Assembly (NCBI RefSeq): GCF_902506325.1
Contig: NZ_LR732328.1
Location: 927,071-991,070 of the forward strand
From: Limnobacter sp. 130
GTDB taxonomy: Bacteria; Pseudomonadota; Gammaproteobacteria; Burkholderiales; Burkholderiaceae_B
Reading direction: 5' to 3'
Length of the DNA: 64,000 nt
This document shows, in pieces, positions 1-9,831 of the stretch. The notes below the pieces were generated by a model. That model worked only from the letters and a program-made list of their open reading frames with translations, was not told the origin of the DNA and did not search any database. Made by a program: the position numbers and the translations under genes. Each line of letters begins with the position of its first letter. Within the stretch, counting starts at the first letter, position 1.

Positions 1-313
1 TGCGAATTTGAGCGCCTTGTAAACGCACATCGTCCAGGCAACTGGATACAAAAAACTTTTTGTAACAGGCGCGTGACTGTTCGTTCAACTCGTACTCCAG
101 GTACTCAAGTTGTTTTTCACGCTCAGCCACGTAGGCTCGTGCTTGGTCAAGCGTATTTGGCGCTTGGGGTTTACTTGCCTGAAGTTGGATCGTGCTGCAA
201 GCTGCCAGCAACAAGGCCGAAGCTGGCAAAATGCGGGTGAACAGGCCTTGCACCCTGACCCCGAAGGACTTCACAAGCTGTGGCACAATGCCCTGCTTAC
301 TTTGAAAACTCAT
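1..313 (-). CDS. Putative lipoprotein, C-terminus cut by window edge
   Basis: Reading the minus strand from the ATG at 313 gives an open frame of 104 codons that runs off the left edge. It begins MSFQSKQGIVPQ and carries a hydrophobic stretch ending in a lipobox (LLLAACS, Cys39), so an N-terminally acylated envelope protein is expected. After the Cys comes a charged, probably helical segment (LDQARAYVAEREKQLEYLE) and two more cysteines further on (ACYKKF, SSCLDD). The family is not recognised. A GTG at 253 would give a more typical 20-residue signal peptide (Cys19) and has a G-rich stretch just upstream, so the true start may be there. Its ATG lies only 12 bp from the divergent tex start. Confidence 0.6.
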   Translation of the reverse strand, partial: MSFQSKQGIVPQLVKSFGVRVQGLFTRILPASALLLAACSTIQLQASKPQAPNTLDQARAYVAEREKQLEYLEYELNEQSRACYKKFFVSSCLDDVRLQGAQIR

Positions 314-325
314 AGATCAGAATCC

Positions 326-2683
326 ATGTCGCTTGTTCAAAATCGAATTATCGCCCAGTTGGCCCAAGAATTGGGTGCCGCGCAATCACAAATCAAGGCA
401 GCTGTGGATTTGTTGGACGAAGGCTCAACTGTACCCTTCATTGCCCGTTACCGAAAAGAGGCCACGGGCGGGCTCGACGACGCACTGCTTCGCGACCTTC
501 AAGAACGATTGGTGTACCTGCGTGAACTGGAAGACCGACGCGGCAGTATTCTGGAATCCATTGAAAGCCAGGGCAAACTGACACCTGAACTCAAAGCTGC
601 AATTGAACAAGCAGAAAACAAACAAACGCTGGAAGACTTGTACCTGCCCTACAAGCCCAAGCGCCGCACACGTGCTCAAATTGCCCGTGAAGCCGGCCTG
701 CAGCCACTGGCTGATGAAATCTTTGAAAACAAGCAAGCAGTGCCTGAAGAATTGGCTGCGGCTTACTTGAATGCCGAACATCAAATTAATGACACCAAGG
801 CGGCGCTGGACGGTGCACGTGACATTTTGGCTGAACAGTTTTCCGAGAACGCAGCTTTGTTGGCTCTTTTAAGAAGTCGCTTGAAAGCCGAGGGCGCTAT
901 TCGCGCCGCTGTAGTGCCTGAAAAAGCCAGCGAAGCAATCAAGTTTCAAGATTACTTTGAACATCAAGAAGCCTTGAGCAGCACCGCGTCGCACCGCATG
1001 TTGGCCATGCTTCGTGGTCGCGAGCAAGGATTCTTGACGCTGAAAGTGGATTTACCAGAGGTGTGGGAAGCCGAGAGCCCGCGCGCGCCCCATCCCTTCG
1101 AATCAGAAATCGCGCGATTGCATGGCATTGAACGCAACGACAGTCCTCGAGGTAAATTTCTCAATGAAACATGCCGCTGGACCTGGAAAATCAAATTAGC
1201 CAGCTCCCTGGAAAGTGAGGTGATCGGTACGCTGCGTGACGCAGCCCAAGCCGAGGCCATTACCGTGTTTGGAAAAAACCTGAAAGACCTGCTGTTGTCG
1301 GCGCCAGCCGGTGGCAAGGCCACCATGGGCCTGGATCCGGGTATTCGCACTGGCGTGAAAGTGGCCGTGATAGACAGCACAGGCCAGGTGGTTGAACACG
1401 CCACTGTTTACCCACACGAGCCGCGCCGCCAATGGAATGAATCGATTGCGCTGCTGGCAGCGCTTTGCATGAAACACAATGTCGAATTGATTGCGATCGG
1501 CAATGGAACGGCCAGCCGGGAAACTGATCAGCTTGCTGCCGACTTGCTTGCCCAACACAAAGACCTCAAAGCCACCCGAGTCATGGTCAGTGAAGCAGGT
1601 GCCTCGATTTACTCCGCTTCAGCCTTGGCATCAGCCGAATTGCCCGATCTCGATGTCAGCATTCGCGGTGCAGTTTCAATTGCACGCCGGCTTCAGGACC
1701 CCTTGGCAGAGCTTGTAAAAATTGATCCGAAATCAATTGGTGTGGGTCAATACCAGCACGATGTGGATCAGCGCCAGTTGAGTGGACGCCTTGACGCGGT
1801 GGTTGAAGATTGCGTCAATGCGGTGGGTGTAGAGGTGAATACGGCGTCTGAGCAATTGCTGTCGCGCGTATCGGGCTTGAACGCATCAGTGGCCAAGGCA
1901 CTGGTTTCGTTCAGAAACAGCAACGGCAAATTTAAAAGCCGCGAAGACCTTCGCAAAGTGCCACGGCTCGGTGACAAAACATTCGAACAAGCGGCGGGCT
2001 TCCTGCGTATTCACGGTGCCGATAATCCTCTCGATGCATCCTCGGTGCACCCAGAGGCCTACATTGTGGTGGAGAAAATGGCGTCCAAGGTTAAGAAGCC
2101 AGTGGGCAGCCTGGTCGGCAATCGAGACGCGCTGAAAGAGCTGAAACCCACCGAGTTTGTGGATGACCGGTTCGGTTTACCCACCGTTCAGGATATTTTG
2201 ATCGAACTTGAAAAGCCGGGCCGTGACCCGCGCCCCAGCTTCAAGACCGCCAAGTTTGACGACAAGGTACACACCATGGCCGATTTAAAACCGGGCATGA
2301 CACTTGAGGGTGTGGTCACCAACGTGGCGAACTTCGGTGCTTTTGTCGACATTGGTGTGCACCAGGATGGATTGGTGCACGTGTCTGCCTTGTCGAATAC
2401 CTTTGTGAAAGACCCGCACAGCGTGGTCAAGACCGGTCAAATTGTCAAAGTGAAAGTGCTTGAGGTCGACATTCCACGCAAGCGGATTTCATTGACCATG
2501 AAAATGGGCGACGATGTGCCCAAAGCTGCACCAGGGCAAAATACCGCTCGCCAAGTTCAAGCCAACCGCGCAGGTGACTCTCGAGGTGATCGGCGTGGTG
2601 GAAATGGCGCACCACAACCGGGCTCCGGATTTGCGAACAATGCATTTGCTGCCGCGTTTGCAAAGGCGAAGGGAAGCAAATAA
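326..2683 (+). CDS. tex: Tex family S1 RNA-binding protein
   Basis: The product is 785 residues, the usual Tex length. Domains run in the family order: an N-terminal helical Tex region (IIAQLAQELGA, PFIARYRKEATGG), a YqgF/RNase H-like domain opening at LDPGIRTG near residue 336, helix-hairpin-helix motifs near residues 510-560 (VSGLNASVAKALVSF, LRKVPRLGDK), and an S1 domain from about residue 656 (VVTNVANFGAFVDIG). The tail is basic and Gly/Asn-rich. Tex proteins bind RNA and are implicated in transcription and stress tolerance; the exact role here is inferred. The open frame extends upstream to 110, but MSLVQNRI matches the usual family start, and the upstream part overlaps the divergent lipoprotein gene. 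It converges with zapE seven bases away. Confidence 0.95.
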   Translation: MSLVQNRIIAQLAQELGAAQSQIKAAVDLLDEGSTVPFIARYRKEATGGLDDALLRDLQERLVYLRELEDRRGSILESIESQGKLTPELKAAIEQAENKQTLEDLYLPYKPKRRTRAQIAREAGLQPLADEIFENKQAVPEELAAAYLNAEHQINDTKAALDGARDILAEQFSENAALLALLRSRLKAEGAIRAAVVPEKASEAIKFQDYFEHQEALSSTASHRMLAMLRGREQGFLTLKVDLPEVWEAESPRAPHPFESEIARLHGIERNDSPRGKFLNETCRWTWKIKLASSLESEVIGTLRDAAQAEAITVFGKNLKDLLLSAPAGGKATMGLDPGIRTGVKVAVIDSTGQVVEHATVYPHEPRRQWNESIALLAALCMKHNVELIAIGNGTASRETDQLAADLLAQHKDLKATRVMVSEAGASIYSASALASAELPDLDVSIRGAVSIARRLQDPLAELVKIDPKSIGVGQYQHDVDQRQLSGRLDAVVEDCVNAVGVEVNTASEQLLSRVSGLNASVAKALVSFRNSNGKFKSREDLRKVPRLGDKTFEQAAGFLRIHGADNPLDASSVHPEAYIVVEKMASKVKKPVGSLVGNRDALKELKPTEFVDDRFGLPTVQDILIELEKPGRDPRPSFKTAKFDDKVHTMADLKPGMTLEGVVTNVANFGAFVDIGVHQDGLVHVSALSNTFVKDPHSVVKTGQIVKVKVLEVDIPRKRISLTMKMGDDVPKAAPGQNTARQVQANRAGDSRGDRRGGNGAPQPGSGFANNAFAAAFAKAKGSK

Positions 2684-2690
2684 GCGTAGA

Positions 2691-3782
2691 TCAAAGGCGA
2701 ACGGCGTTTCGCTTCGGTGAGTCCAGGTACTCTTTTGATTGCATTTCAACAATGCGGCTCACCGTGCGGAAGAACTCATGCGCCATGGCACCTTCGGTGT
2801 AAAGTTCTTCCGGCTCTACTGCTGCCGACATGATCAACTTCACTTTGTGGTCGTAGAGCACGTCAATCAACCAGGTGAATCGGCGCGCCTCCGACGCCAT
2901 GCCAGCTCCCATCTTGGGTACGCCACTTAGAATGACGGTTTGAAACTGACTGGCAATTTCCAGGTAATCGTTTTGTGAGCGTGGGCCACCACACAAGGTG
3001 GGGAAGTCAAACCACACCACTGAACCTGCACGGCGCACCGCCTTGATCACGCGCGATTCGATTTGCAACTCGGCAGCCTCGTCGGCCACTTCAGCCAAAC
3101 GATTAAAATCGTCGGTCAATTGAATGTCTGCACTTTCAGTCAACGGCATCAGGTAGGTGTTCAATTGCGCCAATGTGCGGCGGCGATAATCGACCCCCAC
3201 ATCCACATTGATCACATCAAGCTGCTTGTTCAACAAAGCAATTGCGGGCAGCAAACGATCGCGGTGCAGGCCGTCCGGGTACAAATCGTCGGGTTTGTAA
3301 TTTGAAGTCATCAAGAACGTAACGCCATTGGCAAACAAGCCATCGAGCAGGCGATAAAGAATCATGGCATCGGCAATGTCCGACACGTGAAACTCATCAA
3401 AACAAATCAGGCGATAACGTTTGGCGATGCGTGCCGCCACCTCGTCGAGCGGATCTTGAACACCTTTCAGGTCATCGAGTTCTGCATGCACCCCTCGCAT
3501 GAACTCATGAAAGTGCAAACGTATTTTGCGCTGAACAGTGACCGAGTTGTAAAAGCAATCCATCAAAAAACTTTTACCGCGGCCAACTCCGCCCCACAGG
3601 TACAAGCCTTTGGGTACAGCGGGGCGATTCAAAAACTTCTTGATCACACTGCTGCGCGCCTTTTTGTATTCCACAAACTCATCATAGAAAAGCTGCATGC
3701 GGTCCACGGCCTTTTGCTGTGCAGCATCCGATTGGTAACCCCGTTCGGTCAAAGTTTGTTTGTAATGTTCCTGAACGTTCAC
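2691..3782 (-). CDS. zapE: Cell division ATPase ZapE (AFG1-like)
   Basis: A 363-residue AFG1/ZapE-family P-loop ATPase. It has Walker A GGVGRGKS at residues 64-71, Walker B ICFDEF at 126-131 and the family segment FHEFMRGVH near residue 90. In E. coli ZapE acts with FtsZ at the constricting ring; AFG1 relatives are linked to protein quality control. The start is a GTG directly preceded by an in-frame stop, with no strong ribosome-binding site, so an internal Met29 cannot be fully excluded. The gene lies 81 bp downstream of lpdA on the same strand, the order commonly seen in Burkholderiales, and is probably co-transcribed with the 2-oxoglutarate dehydrogenase genes. Confidence 0.9.
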   Translation of the reverse strand: MNVQEHYKQTLTERGYQSDAAQQKAVDRMQLFYDEFVEYKKARSSVIKKFLNRPAVPKGLYLWGGVGRGKSFLMDCFYNSVTVQRKIRLHFHEFMRGVHAELDDLKGVQDPLDEVAARIAKRYRLICFDEFHVSDIADAMILYRLLDGLFANGVTFLMTSNYKPDDLYPDGLHRDRLLPAIALLNKQLDVINVDVGVDYRRRTLAQLNTYLMPLTESADIQLTDDFNRLAEVADEAAELQIESRVIKAVRRAGSVVWFDFPTLCGGPRSQNDYLEIASQFQTVILSGVPKMGAGMASEARRFTWLIDVLYDHKVKLIMSAAVEPEELYTEGAMAHEFFRTVSRIVEMQSKEYLDSPKRNAVRL

Positions 3783-3863
3783 GATGATGAGTTTGAATCA
3801 ATAGAATTAAAAACGGCCGATGAAGCAATTCACCAGCCGTTTGGGGTCGACGTCAGTCTGAGT

Positions 3864-5300
3864 TTAACCGTTCAGTTGACGCTTGTCGCAAGCCAAAGCC
3901 GCTTCCTTAACTACTTCAGACAAACTGGGGTGTGCATGGCAAATGCGGCCAATGTCCTCAGAAGAAGCTTTGAACTCCATCGCCATCACCGCTTCTGCAA
4001 TCAGATCGGATGCATGGCTGTTGATGATATGAACGCCCAGAACTTCGTCAGTAGTGGCGTCGGCCAGCACTTTCACAAAGCCTTGTGAATCGCCTTGCCC
4101 CAGCGCACGGCCATTGGCCATGAACGGGAACTGACCTGCCTTGTACTTGCGGCCTTCCTGCTTCAACTGCTGCTCGGTTTTACCAACCCAAGCCACTTCA
4201 GGTGAGGTGTAAATAACCCATGGAATGGTGTCATAGTTGCAGTGGCCGGCCTGACCCGCCATGATTTCAGCAACCATTACGCCCTCTTCCTCGGCTTTGT
4301 GCGCCAGCATGGCACCGCGAATTACATCACCAACTGCATAAATGCCCGCAACCAATGTTTGGCAATGTGCGTCCACATCGATTTGACCGCGGTCGTTGGT
4401 TTTCAGGCCAACTGCTTCCAGGTTCAAACCATCGGTATTGGGCACACGGCCTACCGACACGATCAACTTGTCGCAATCGAGCTTCTGGGCTGCACCATCT
4501 ACATCGGTGTAGGCCACAGAAACACCCTTCTTGCTGGCCTTCACATCGGAGATCTTGACACCCATGTGCATCTTCAAGCCTTGTTTGGTGAAGATCTTCT
4601 GCATTTCCTTGGCAACACCTTCGTCGGCAGCGGCCAGGAAATTAGGCATGGCTTCAAGCACGGTTACGTCAGCACCCAAACGGCGCCAAACCGAACCCAA
4701 CTCCAGACCAATTACACCGGCACCAATCACGCCCAATTTCTTGGGCACAGCGCCAAATTTCAAGGCACCTTCGTTGTCGCATACCAATTCGTTGTCAACG
4801 GCAATACCTGGCAAATGGCGGGCCTTGGAACCAGTGGCCACAATCACTTGCTTGGCAGTCACCTTCTCTTCACCCGCGGCACTTTTCACTGTCAGCTCAA
4901 AACCGCCATCGACCTTGCCGGAAAAACTGGCCCACCCCTTGATGGGCGTGACTTTGTTTTTCTTGAACAAGTACTGAATGCCACCTGTCATCTTGGCAAC
5001 GATATCATCCTTGCGCTTGACCATCTTGGCCACATCCATCGTCGCGCCAGTCACAGTGATACCGTGGTCTTCCGCATGGTGAGCAATCTTCTCGAATTCC
5101 TCAGAAGATGCCAGCAAAGCTTTCGATGGAATACAACCCACGTTCAGGCAGGTACCACCCAAACGCGGCTCGCCCTTGGGATCATCGTAAGCATTGCCTT
5201 CAATACAGGCCACTTTCATGCCCAATTGACCTGCACGGATCGCGGCGATGTAACCGCCTGGGCCCGCACCGATCACTACTACGTCGTATTGTGTACTCAT
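3864..5300 (-). CDS. lpdA: Dihydrolipoyl dehydrogenase (E3)
   Basis: A 478-residue FAD-dependent disulfide oxidoreductase that reoxidises dihydrolipoamide on the 2-oxoglutarate dehydrogenase complex and reduces NAD+. Visible are the FAD dinucleotide fold GAGPGG at residues 11-16, the redox-active cysteines C51 and C56 in [13 protein letters not shown], the NAD-binding fold [13 protein letters not shown], and the C-terminal catalytic His/Glu pair H457 and E462 in HAHPSLSE. It starts 11 bp after odhB on the same strand, so it is the third gene of odhA-odhB-lpdA. No lipoyl domain is fused to it, unlike some neisserial and Burkholderiales E3 paralogues that serve pyruvate dehydrogenase. Confidence 0.97.
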   Translation of the reverse strand: MSTQYDVVVIGAGPGGYIAAIRAGQLGMKVACIEGNAYDDPKGEPRLGGTCLNVGCIPSKALLASSEEFEKIAHHAEDHGITVTGATMDVAKMVKRKDDIVAKMTGGIQYLFKKNKVTPIKGWASFSGKVDGGFELTVKSAAGEEKVTAKQVIVATGSKARHLPGIAVDNELVCDNEGALKFGAVPKKLGVIGAGVIGLELGSVWRRLGADVTVLEAMPNFLAAADEGVAKEMQKIFTKQGLKMHMGVKISDVKASKKGVSVAYTDVDGAAQKLDCDKLIVSVGRVPNTDGLNLEAVGLKTNDRGQIDVDAHCQTLVAGIYAVGDVIRGAMLAHKAEEEGVMVAEIMAGQAGHCNYDTIPWVIYTSPEVAWVGKTEQQLKQEGRKYKAGQFPFMANGRALGQGDSQGFVKVLADATTDEVLGVHIINSHASDLIAEAVMAMEFKASSEDIGRICHAHPSLSEVVKEAALACDKRQLNG

Positions 5301-5311
5301 GACTATTCCCC

Positions 5312-6598
5312 TTACAGTTCCAGCAGCAAGCGTGCTGGGTCTTCCAGGGCTTCCTTCATTGCAACCAAACCAAGTACCGCCTCGCGACCATCAATAATTC
5401 GGTGATCGTAGCTCATGGCCAGGTAGTTCATGGGGCGAATCACGATTTCACCGTTTTCAACCACGGCACGTTCTTTGGTGGCATGAATACCCAAAATTGC
5501 TGACTGGGGTGGGTTGATAATCGGGGTGGACAACATGGAACCAAACACACCACCGTTGGAAATCGAGAAGGTGCCGCCTGTCAGGTCATCAAGGCTCAAC
5601 TTGCCGTCTTTGGCTTTCTGGCCGAATTCTGCAATTTTCATCTCGATGTCGGCAATGCTCATTTGATCTGCGTTGCGAATAATCGGCACCACCAAACCGC
5701 GTGGCGAACCCACTGCAATACCGATATCAAAGTAGCCGTGGTACACGACGTCGCTGCCATCTACAGAAGCATTCAACACAGGGTACTTTTTCAAGGCTGC
5801 CACTGCAGCTTTCACGAAGAAGCCCATGAAGCCCAGCTTGGCACCATGCTCTTTCTCGAACTTGTCTTTGTACTTGTTGCGCAAGTCCATCACCGGCTTC
5901 ATGTTCACTTCGTTGAACGTGGTCAGAATGGCGTTGGTTTGCTGAGACTGCACCAGTCGTTCAGCAACACGGGCTCGCAAACGGCTCATGGGCACGCGCT
6001 GCTCTGGGCGACCTTCGATCAAGGTAGCAGGATCAAGCGGAGCCTTTACCTCGGGCAGGAGACTAACTGGCTTGGCAGCAGCCGGTGCAGCTGCTGGTTT
6101 GGCTGCAGGTGCAGGCGCTGCTGCAGGTGCATTCAAGGTACCAATCACATCGCCTTTGGTGATGCGGCCATCTTTGCCAGAACCTGCGATTTGACCAGCA
6201 CTCAGATTGTTTTCAGCCATCATTTTGGCTGCAGCTGGCATGGCCACTGAACCATCTACATTGGCAGAAGGAGCCGGAGCCGATGCTGCCGGGGCAGCCG
6301 CTGGAGCGGCGGCGGCAGGTGCAGATTCTGCAGCAGGCGCGCTTGCGGAGGCACTAGCTTCGGTGTCAATTTTTGCCAAAACCTGACCTGCTACAACAGT
6401 TGCACCGTCTTCGCACAGAATTTCAACGATTACGCCACCTGAAGGTGCAGGCACTTCAAGCACCACCTTGTCGGTTTCTACGTCAATCAGATTTTCGTCA
6501 CGCTTGACAGCGTCACCCGGTTTTTTGTACCAATTCAACAGCGTTGCTTCGGCGACAGATTCGGACAGTTGTGGTACGACCACTTCTACGATTGCCAT
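5312..6598 (-). CDS. odhB: 2-oxoglutarate dehydrogenase E2, dihydrolipoyllysine succinyltransferase
   Basis: A 428-residue E2 component that transfers the succinyl group from the E1-bound intermediate to CoA. One N-terminal lipoyl domain is present with the lipoylation site K44 in ETDKVVLEV. Ala/Pro-rich linkers follow, flanking a peripheral subunit-binding domain ([26 protein letters not shown]). The C-terminal acyltransferase core ends with the catalytic motif SYDHRIIDG (H399, D403). A single lipoyl domain is typical of succinyltransferases. It lies 68 bp downstream of odhA and 11 bp upstream of lpdA, consistent with one transcript. The synonym is sucB. Confidence 0.97.
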   Translation of the reverse strand: MAIVEVVVPQLSESVAEATLLNWYKKPGDAVKRDENLIDVETDKVVLEVPAPSGGVIVEILCEDGATVVAGQVLAKIDTEASASASAPAAESAPAAAAPAAAPAASAPAPSANVDGSVAMPAAAKMMAENNLSAGQIAGSGKDGRITKGDVIGTLNAPAAAPAPAAKPAAAPAAAKPVSLLPEVKAPLDPATLIEGRPEQRVPMSRLRARVAERLVQSQQTNAILTTFNEVNMKPVMDLRNKYKDKFEKEHGAKLGFMGFFVKAAVAALKKYPVLNASVDGSDVVYHGYFDIGIAVGSPRGLVVPIIRNADQMSIADIEMKIAEFGQKAKDGKLSLDDLTGGTFSISNGGVFGSMLSTPIINPPQSAILGIHATKERAVVENGEIVIRPMNYLAMSYDHRIIDGREAVLGLVAMKEALEDPARLLLEL

Positions 6599-6666
6599 GG
6601 AATATTTTCCTTTTGAATTCTTTGTTCAAGTGCGGGCGGCCACCATGACCTGCCCGCTTCCTGTGT

Positions 6667-9525
6667 TTATTTAGTTACCACGAAACCCTTGAGCTTGCCG
6701 AATGCAGCATCGATCAGCGCTTTCTGCTGTTCGTTGTGCTTGGCGTAATAGCCCACGGCCGGAGAAGCTGAAGCCGGACGACCTGCATAACCCAGACGCT
6801 GTCCTTCGGACAGGTTTTCCAACACGTTGTGCTGGATCTGGAACCAGGGACCCTGGTTTTGAGGTTCGTCCTGACACCACACCACATCAGTCAGGTTCGG
6901 ATACTTACGCAATTCAGCGCTAAGTGACTTGTGTGGGAATGGATAAAGCTGCTCAACACGCGCAATCGCAACATCTTTGATATTGCGCTCACGACGAGCC
7001 GCGATAAGGTCGTAATACACACGACCAGAACAAAGCACCACTCGTTTGACCTTGCTGGAATCCAGTTCGCCCTGATCACCGATGACAGTCTGAAAGTGAC
7101 CTTTGGACAGGTCTTGCAAAGAAGAAGTGGCTTCCTTGTGACGCAACAAAGACTTCGGTGTCATGATGATCAATGGCTTGCGGAACAAGCGGATCATCTG
7201 GCGACGCAACAAGTGGAAAATCTGTGCCGGCGTAGTGGGCTGGCACACTTGCATGTTGTTCTCGGCGCACAACTGCAAATAACGCTCGATGCGCGCGGAA
7301 GAATGTTCGGGACCCTGCCCTTCGTAGCCGTGCGGCAGCATCATCACCAAACCGGAGGCACGCCCCCATTTCACTTCACCGGATGAAATGAACTGGTCGA
7401 TCACCACTTGGGCGCCGTTGGCGAAATCACCGAACTGGGCTTCCCAGATGACCAAGGTGTTGGGTTCAGCTGTGGAGTACCCATACTCAAAACCAAGCAC
7501 AGCTTCTTCGGACAACACCGAGTCGATCACTGTGAATGGCGCCTGACCTTCAGAGATATTTTCAAGAGGGACGTAAGTGCCCTCACTCCACTTTTCGCGA
7601 CCCTGATGGTGCAGTACAGCGTGGCGGTGAGTGAACGTGCCGCGACCGCAATCCTGACCAGTCATGCGAACGGCATAACCGGATGAAACCAGGGAAGCGT
7701 AAGCCAAGTGCTCACCCATGCCCCAGTCGAGCAAGGTTTCTCCTTGTCCCATGGCGGCGCGGTCTGCAATCACCTTTTGCACCAAGGGATGAACCTTGAA
7801 GTTTTCAGGCACTGTAGTAACACGTTCAGACAAACGCTTGATTTCAGAAATTGGCACAGACGTATCAGCCGCGTCAGTCCACTTCTTGTTCAGGTAAGGT
7901 GACCAATCAACAGCGAATTTGCTCTTGTAATTGGTCAGCACTGGGTCAGCACGGTTGTGCTTGCCCTCGTCCATGGCAGCACGGAAATCTGCAACCAACT
8001 TGTCCGCGCCGTCGTCCTTCAAAATACCCTGCATCACCAAACGTTCAGCGTACAAAGTACGAGTGCCTGGATGCTGACCAATTTTCTTGTACATCAAGGG
8101 TTGGGTAACTGCAGGCGTGTCTTGCTCGTTGTGTCCCAATTTCCGGAAACACACAATATCAATCACCACGTCTTGCTGGAATTCCATGCGGAAATCAAGC
8201 GCCAATTGAGTCACGAAAATAACGGCTTCGGGATCGTCACCATTCACATGGAATACGGGTGCTTCAATCATCTTCACGACGTCTGAACAGTACAAAGTCG
8301 AGCGACTGTCGCGAGGATCCGAGGTGGTGAAACCGATCTGGTTGTTAATTACAATGTGAACCGTACCGCCCGTGCCGTAGCCGCGGGTGTGTACCAGGTT
8401 CAGGGTTTCCATGACGACACCCTGACCGGCGAAGGCAGCATCGCCGTGCACCAGCACTGGCAATACCTGCTTACCCTCTTTGTCGCCGCGACGTTCCTGG
8501 CGAGCTTTCACGGAACCTTCGACCACCGGGTTCACGATTTCAAGGTGCGATGGGTTAAACGCCAATGACAAGTGCATGGGGCCACCGGGGGTGGTCACAT
8601 CCGATGAAAAGCCTTGGTGATACTTCACGTCACCGGCTGGCAAATCATCTGCATGCTTTCCTTCAAATTCTTCAAACAACTGGCTTGGGCTTTTGCCCAA
8701 AATGTTCACCAATACGTTCAGGCGACCGCGGTGAGCCATACCAATGATGGTTTCTTGCACACCGTTGGCACCACCACGCTGAATCACTTGATCAAGCGAA
8801 GCAATAAACGATTCACCACCTTCCAGTGAGAAACGTTTCTGGCCGACATAACGGGTATGCAAATAACGTTCGAGACCTTCGGCAGCGGTAAGGCGCTCAA
8901 GAATGTGCAATTTCTCTTCGGCAGTCAGTTGGGCGGTGCCCAGGCTGGTTTCCATGCGTTCTTGCAACCAGCGCTTTTGAGCGGGGTCGCTGATGTGCAT
9001 GTATTCAATACCAATGGAGCGGCAATAAGTGTCACGCAGCGCCTTCACGATATCGCGAAGGGTCATTTGGTCTTGACCAAAATAAGTGTTGGTCGCAGAG
9101 AACGTGATGTCCATATCCGCTTCGGTCAAACCGTAGAAGGCCGGATCAAGTTCTGGAATATTTGGGCGTTCCTGACGCTTGAGCGGGTCAAGATCAGCAA
9201 AACGCGAGCCCAAGAAACGGTAGGCAGCCACAATAGACTGCACATGCACCTGCTTCTTGGCCACTTCCAGATCAGCAGAATGAATCTGCGGCTGCAAGAA
9301 GCCTTTTTTGGCGCGTTGAGCAAAAGATTGAACGACCGGCGCATGGGCTACGTCTTTCTCGTTCACGTCGCCGTGAGCGGAAGGTACCATTTGCATTTGG
9401 TCAAAATAGGCGCGCCATTTGTCTGGCACAGAACCTGGGTTATCCAGATAGGCCTCGTACATTTCTTCGACATAGGGCGCATTGCCCCCGAACAAGTACG
9501 AGTTTTGTTGTAATGATCGCATCAT
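6667..9525 (-). CDS. odhA: 2-oxoglutarate dehydrogenase E1
   Basis: The thiamine-diphosphate-dependent E1 that decarboxylates 2-oxoglutarate and transfers the succinyl unit to OdhB. The N-terminus has the E2-binding segment (SYLFGGNAPYVEEMYEAYL). ThDP and active-site motifs include GMAHRGRLNVLVN, HGDAAFAGQG and INNQIGFTT. The length is about 952 residues, normal for the family. The frame opens at 9597, but the MM codons at 9525 are chosen because an AAGGTGA ribosome-binding site sits at correct spacing and family members start here; the extra 24 residues upstream look unrelated. It is the first gene of the odhA-odhB-lpdA-zapE run; the 230 bp upstream must hold its promoter. The synonym is sucA. 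Confidence 0.96.
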   Translation of the reverse strand: MMRSLQQNSYLFGGNAPYVEEMYEAYLDNPGSVPDKWRAYFDQMQMVPSAHGDVNEKDVAHAPVVQSFAQRAKKGFLQPQIHSADLEVAKKQVHVQSIVAAYRFLGSRFADLDPLKRQERPNIPELDPAFYGLTEADMDITFSATNTYFGQDQMTLRDIVKALRDTYCRSIGIEYMHISDPAQKRWLQERMETSLGTAQLTAEEKLHILERLTAAEGLERYLHTRYVGQKRFSLEGGESFIASLDQVIQRGGANGVQETIIGMAHRGRLNVLVNILGKSPSQLFEEFEGKHADDLPAGDVKYHQGFSSDVTTPGGPMHLSLAFNPSHLEIVNPVVEGSVKARQERRGDKEGKQVLPVLVHGDAAFAGQGVVMETLNLVHTRGYGTGGTVHIVINNQIGFTTSDPRDSRSTLYCSDVVKMIEAPVFHVNGDDPEAVIFVTQLALDFRMEFQQDVVIDIVCFRKLGHNEQDTPAVTQPLMYKKIGQHPGTRTLYAERLVMQGILKDDGADKLVADFRAAMDEGKHNRADPVLTNYKSKFAVDWSPYLNKKWTDAADTSVPISEIKRLSERVTTVPENFKVHPLVQKVIADRAAMGQGETLLDWGMGEHLAYASLVSSGYAVRMTGQDCGRGTFTHRHAVLHHQGREKWSEGTYVPLENISEGQAPFTVIDSVLSEEAVLGFEYGYSTAEPNTLVIWEAQFGDFANGAQVVIDQFISSGEVKWGRASGLVMMLPHGYEGQGPEHSSARIERYLQLCAENNMQVCQPTTPAQIFHLLRRQMIRLFRKPLIIMTPKSLLRHKEATSSLQDLSKGHFQTVIGDQGELDSSKVKRVVLCSGRVYYDLIAARRERNIKDVAIARVEQLYPFPHKSLSAELRKYPNLTDVVWCQDEPQNQGPWFQIQHNVLENLSEGQRLGYAGRPASASPAVGYYAKHNEQQKALIDAAFGKLKGFVVTK

Positions 9526-9784
9526 TTGCGCTTCACCTTTTTCCGAGTTTCTCGTTTCAAAGATGTGGGGTTCGGACTCGACCTTGGCTATTGCCATCGG
9601 ACCGAATCCCTACACACGTGGGTTAAACCGCACTCCCCGTCTGGTTTGTGGAGCCCCTGCCCCTAACCAGATAGCAAAAAACAGCCAAAAAGACTGTTTT
9701 AAGAGTTAAGCCCAAAGGATAGCAGATTAGAGAAAGCGCACTAAAGCGTTGTCTTGGATGAATGTGAAAAATGTGGTGAAAATG

Positions 9785-9811
9785 AAAAAAGCCACCCGAG
9801 GGTGGCTTTTC
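9785..9811 (-). terminator. Rho-independent terminator after gltA
   Basis: The inverted repeat GCCACCC / GGGTGGC at 9791-9806 is flanked by an A-run on one side and a T-run on the other. It lies about 20 bp past the gltA stop and reads as a hairpin followed by TTTTTT on the minus strand, ending the sdh-gltA transcript before the odhA promoter region. Confidence 0.8.
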
Positions 9812-9831
9812 ATTTTTAATGGATCATCGAA

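Noticed and set aside
4242-5405. Open frame of 387 codons on the plus strand
   Set aside because: It lies opposite lpdA, whose motifs are unambiguous; the reading is a shadow rich in His and Gln with no domain signature.
6060-6360. Repeat element in Ala/Pro-coding DNA of odhB
   Set aside because: It encodes the flexible linkers normal for E2 proteins; the repetition reflects Ala codons and not a DNA repeat.
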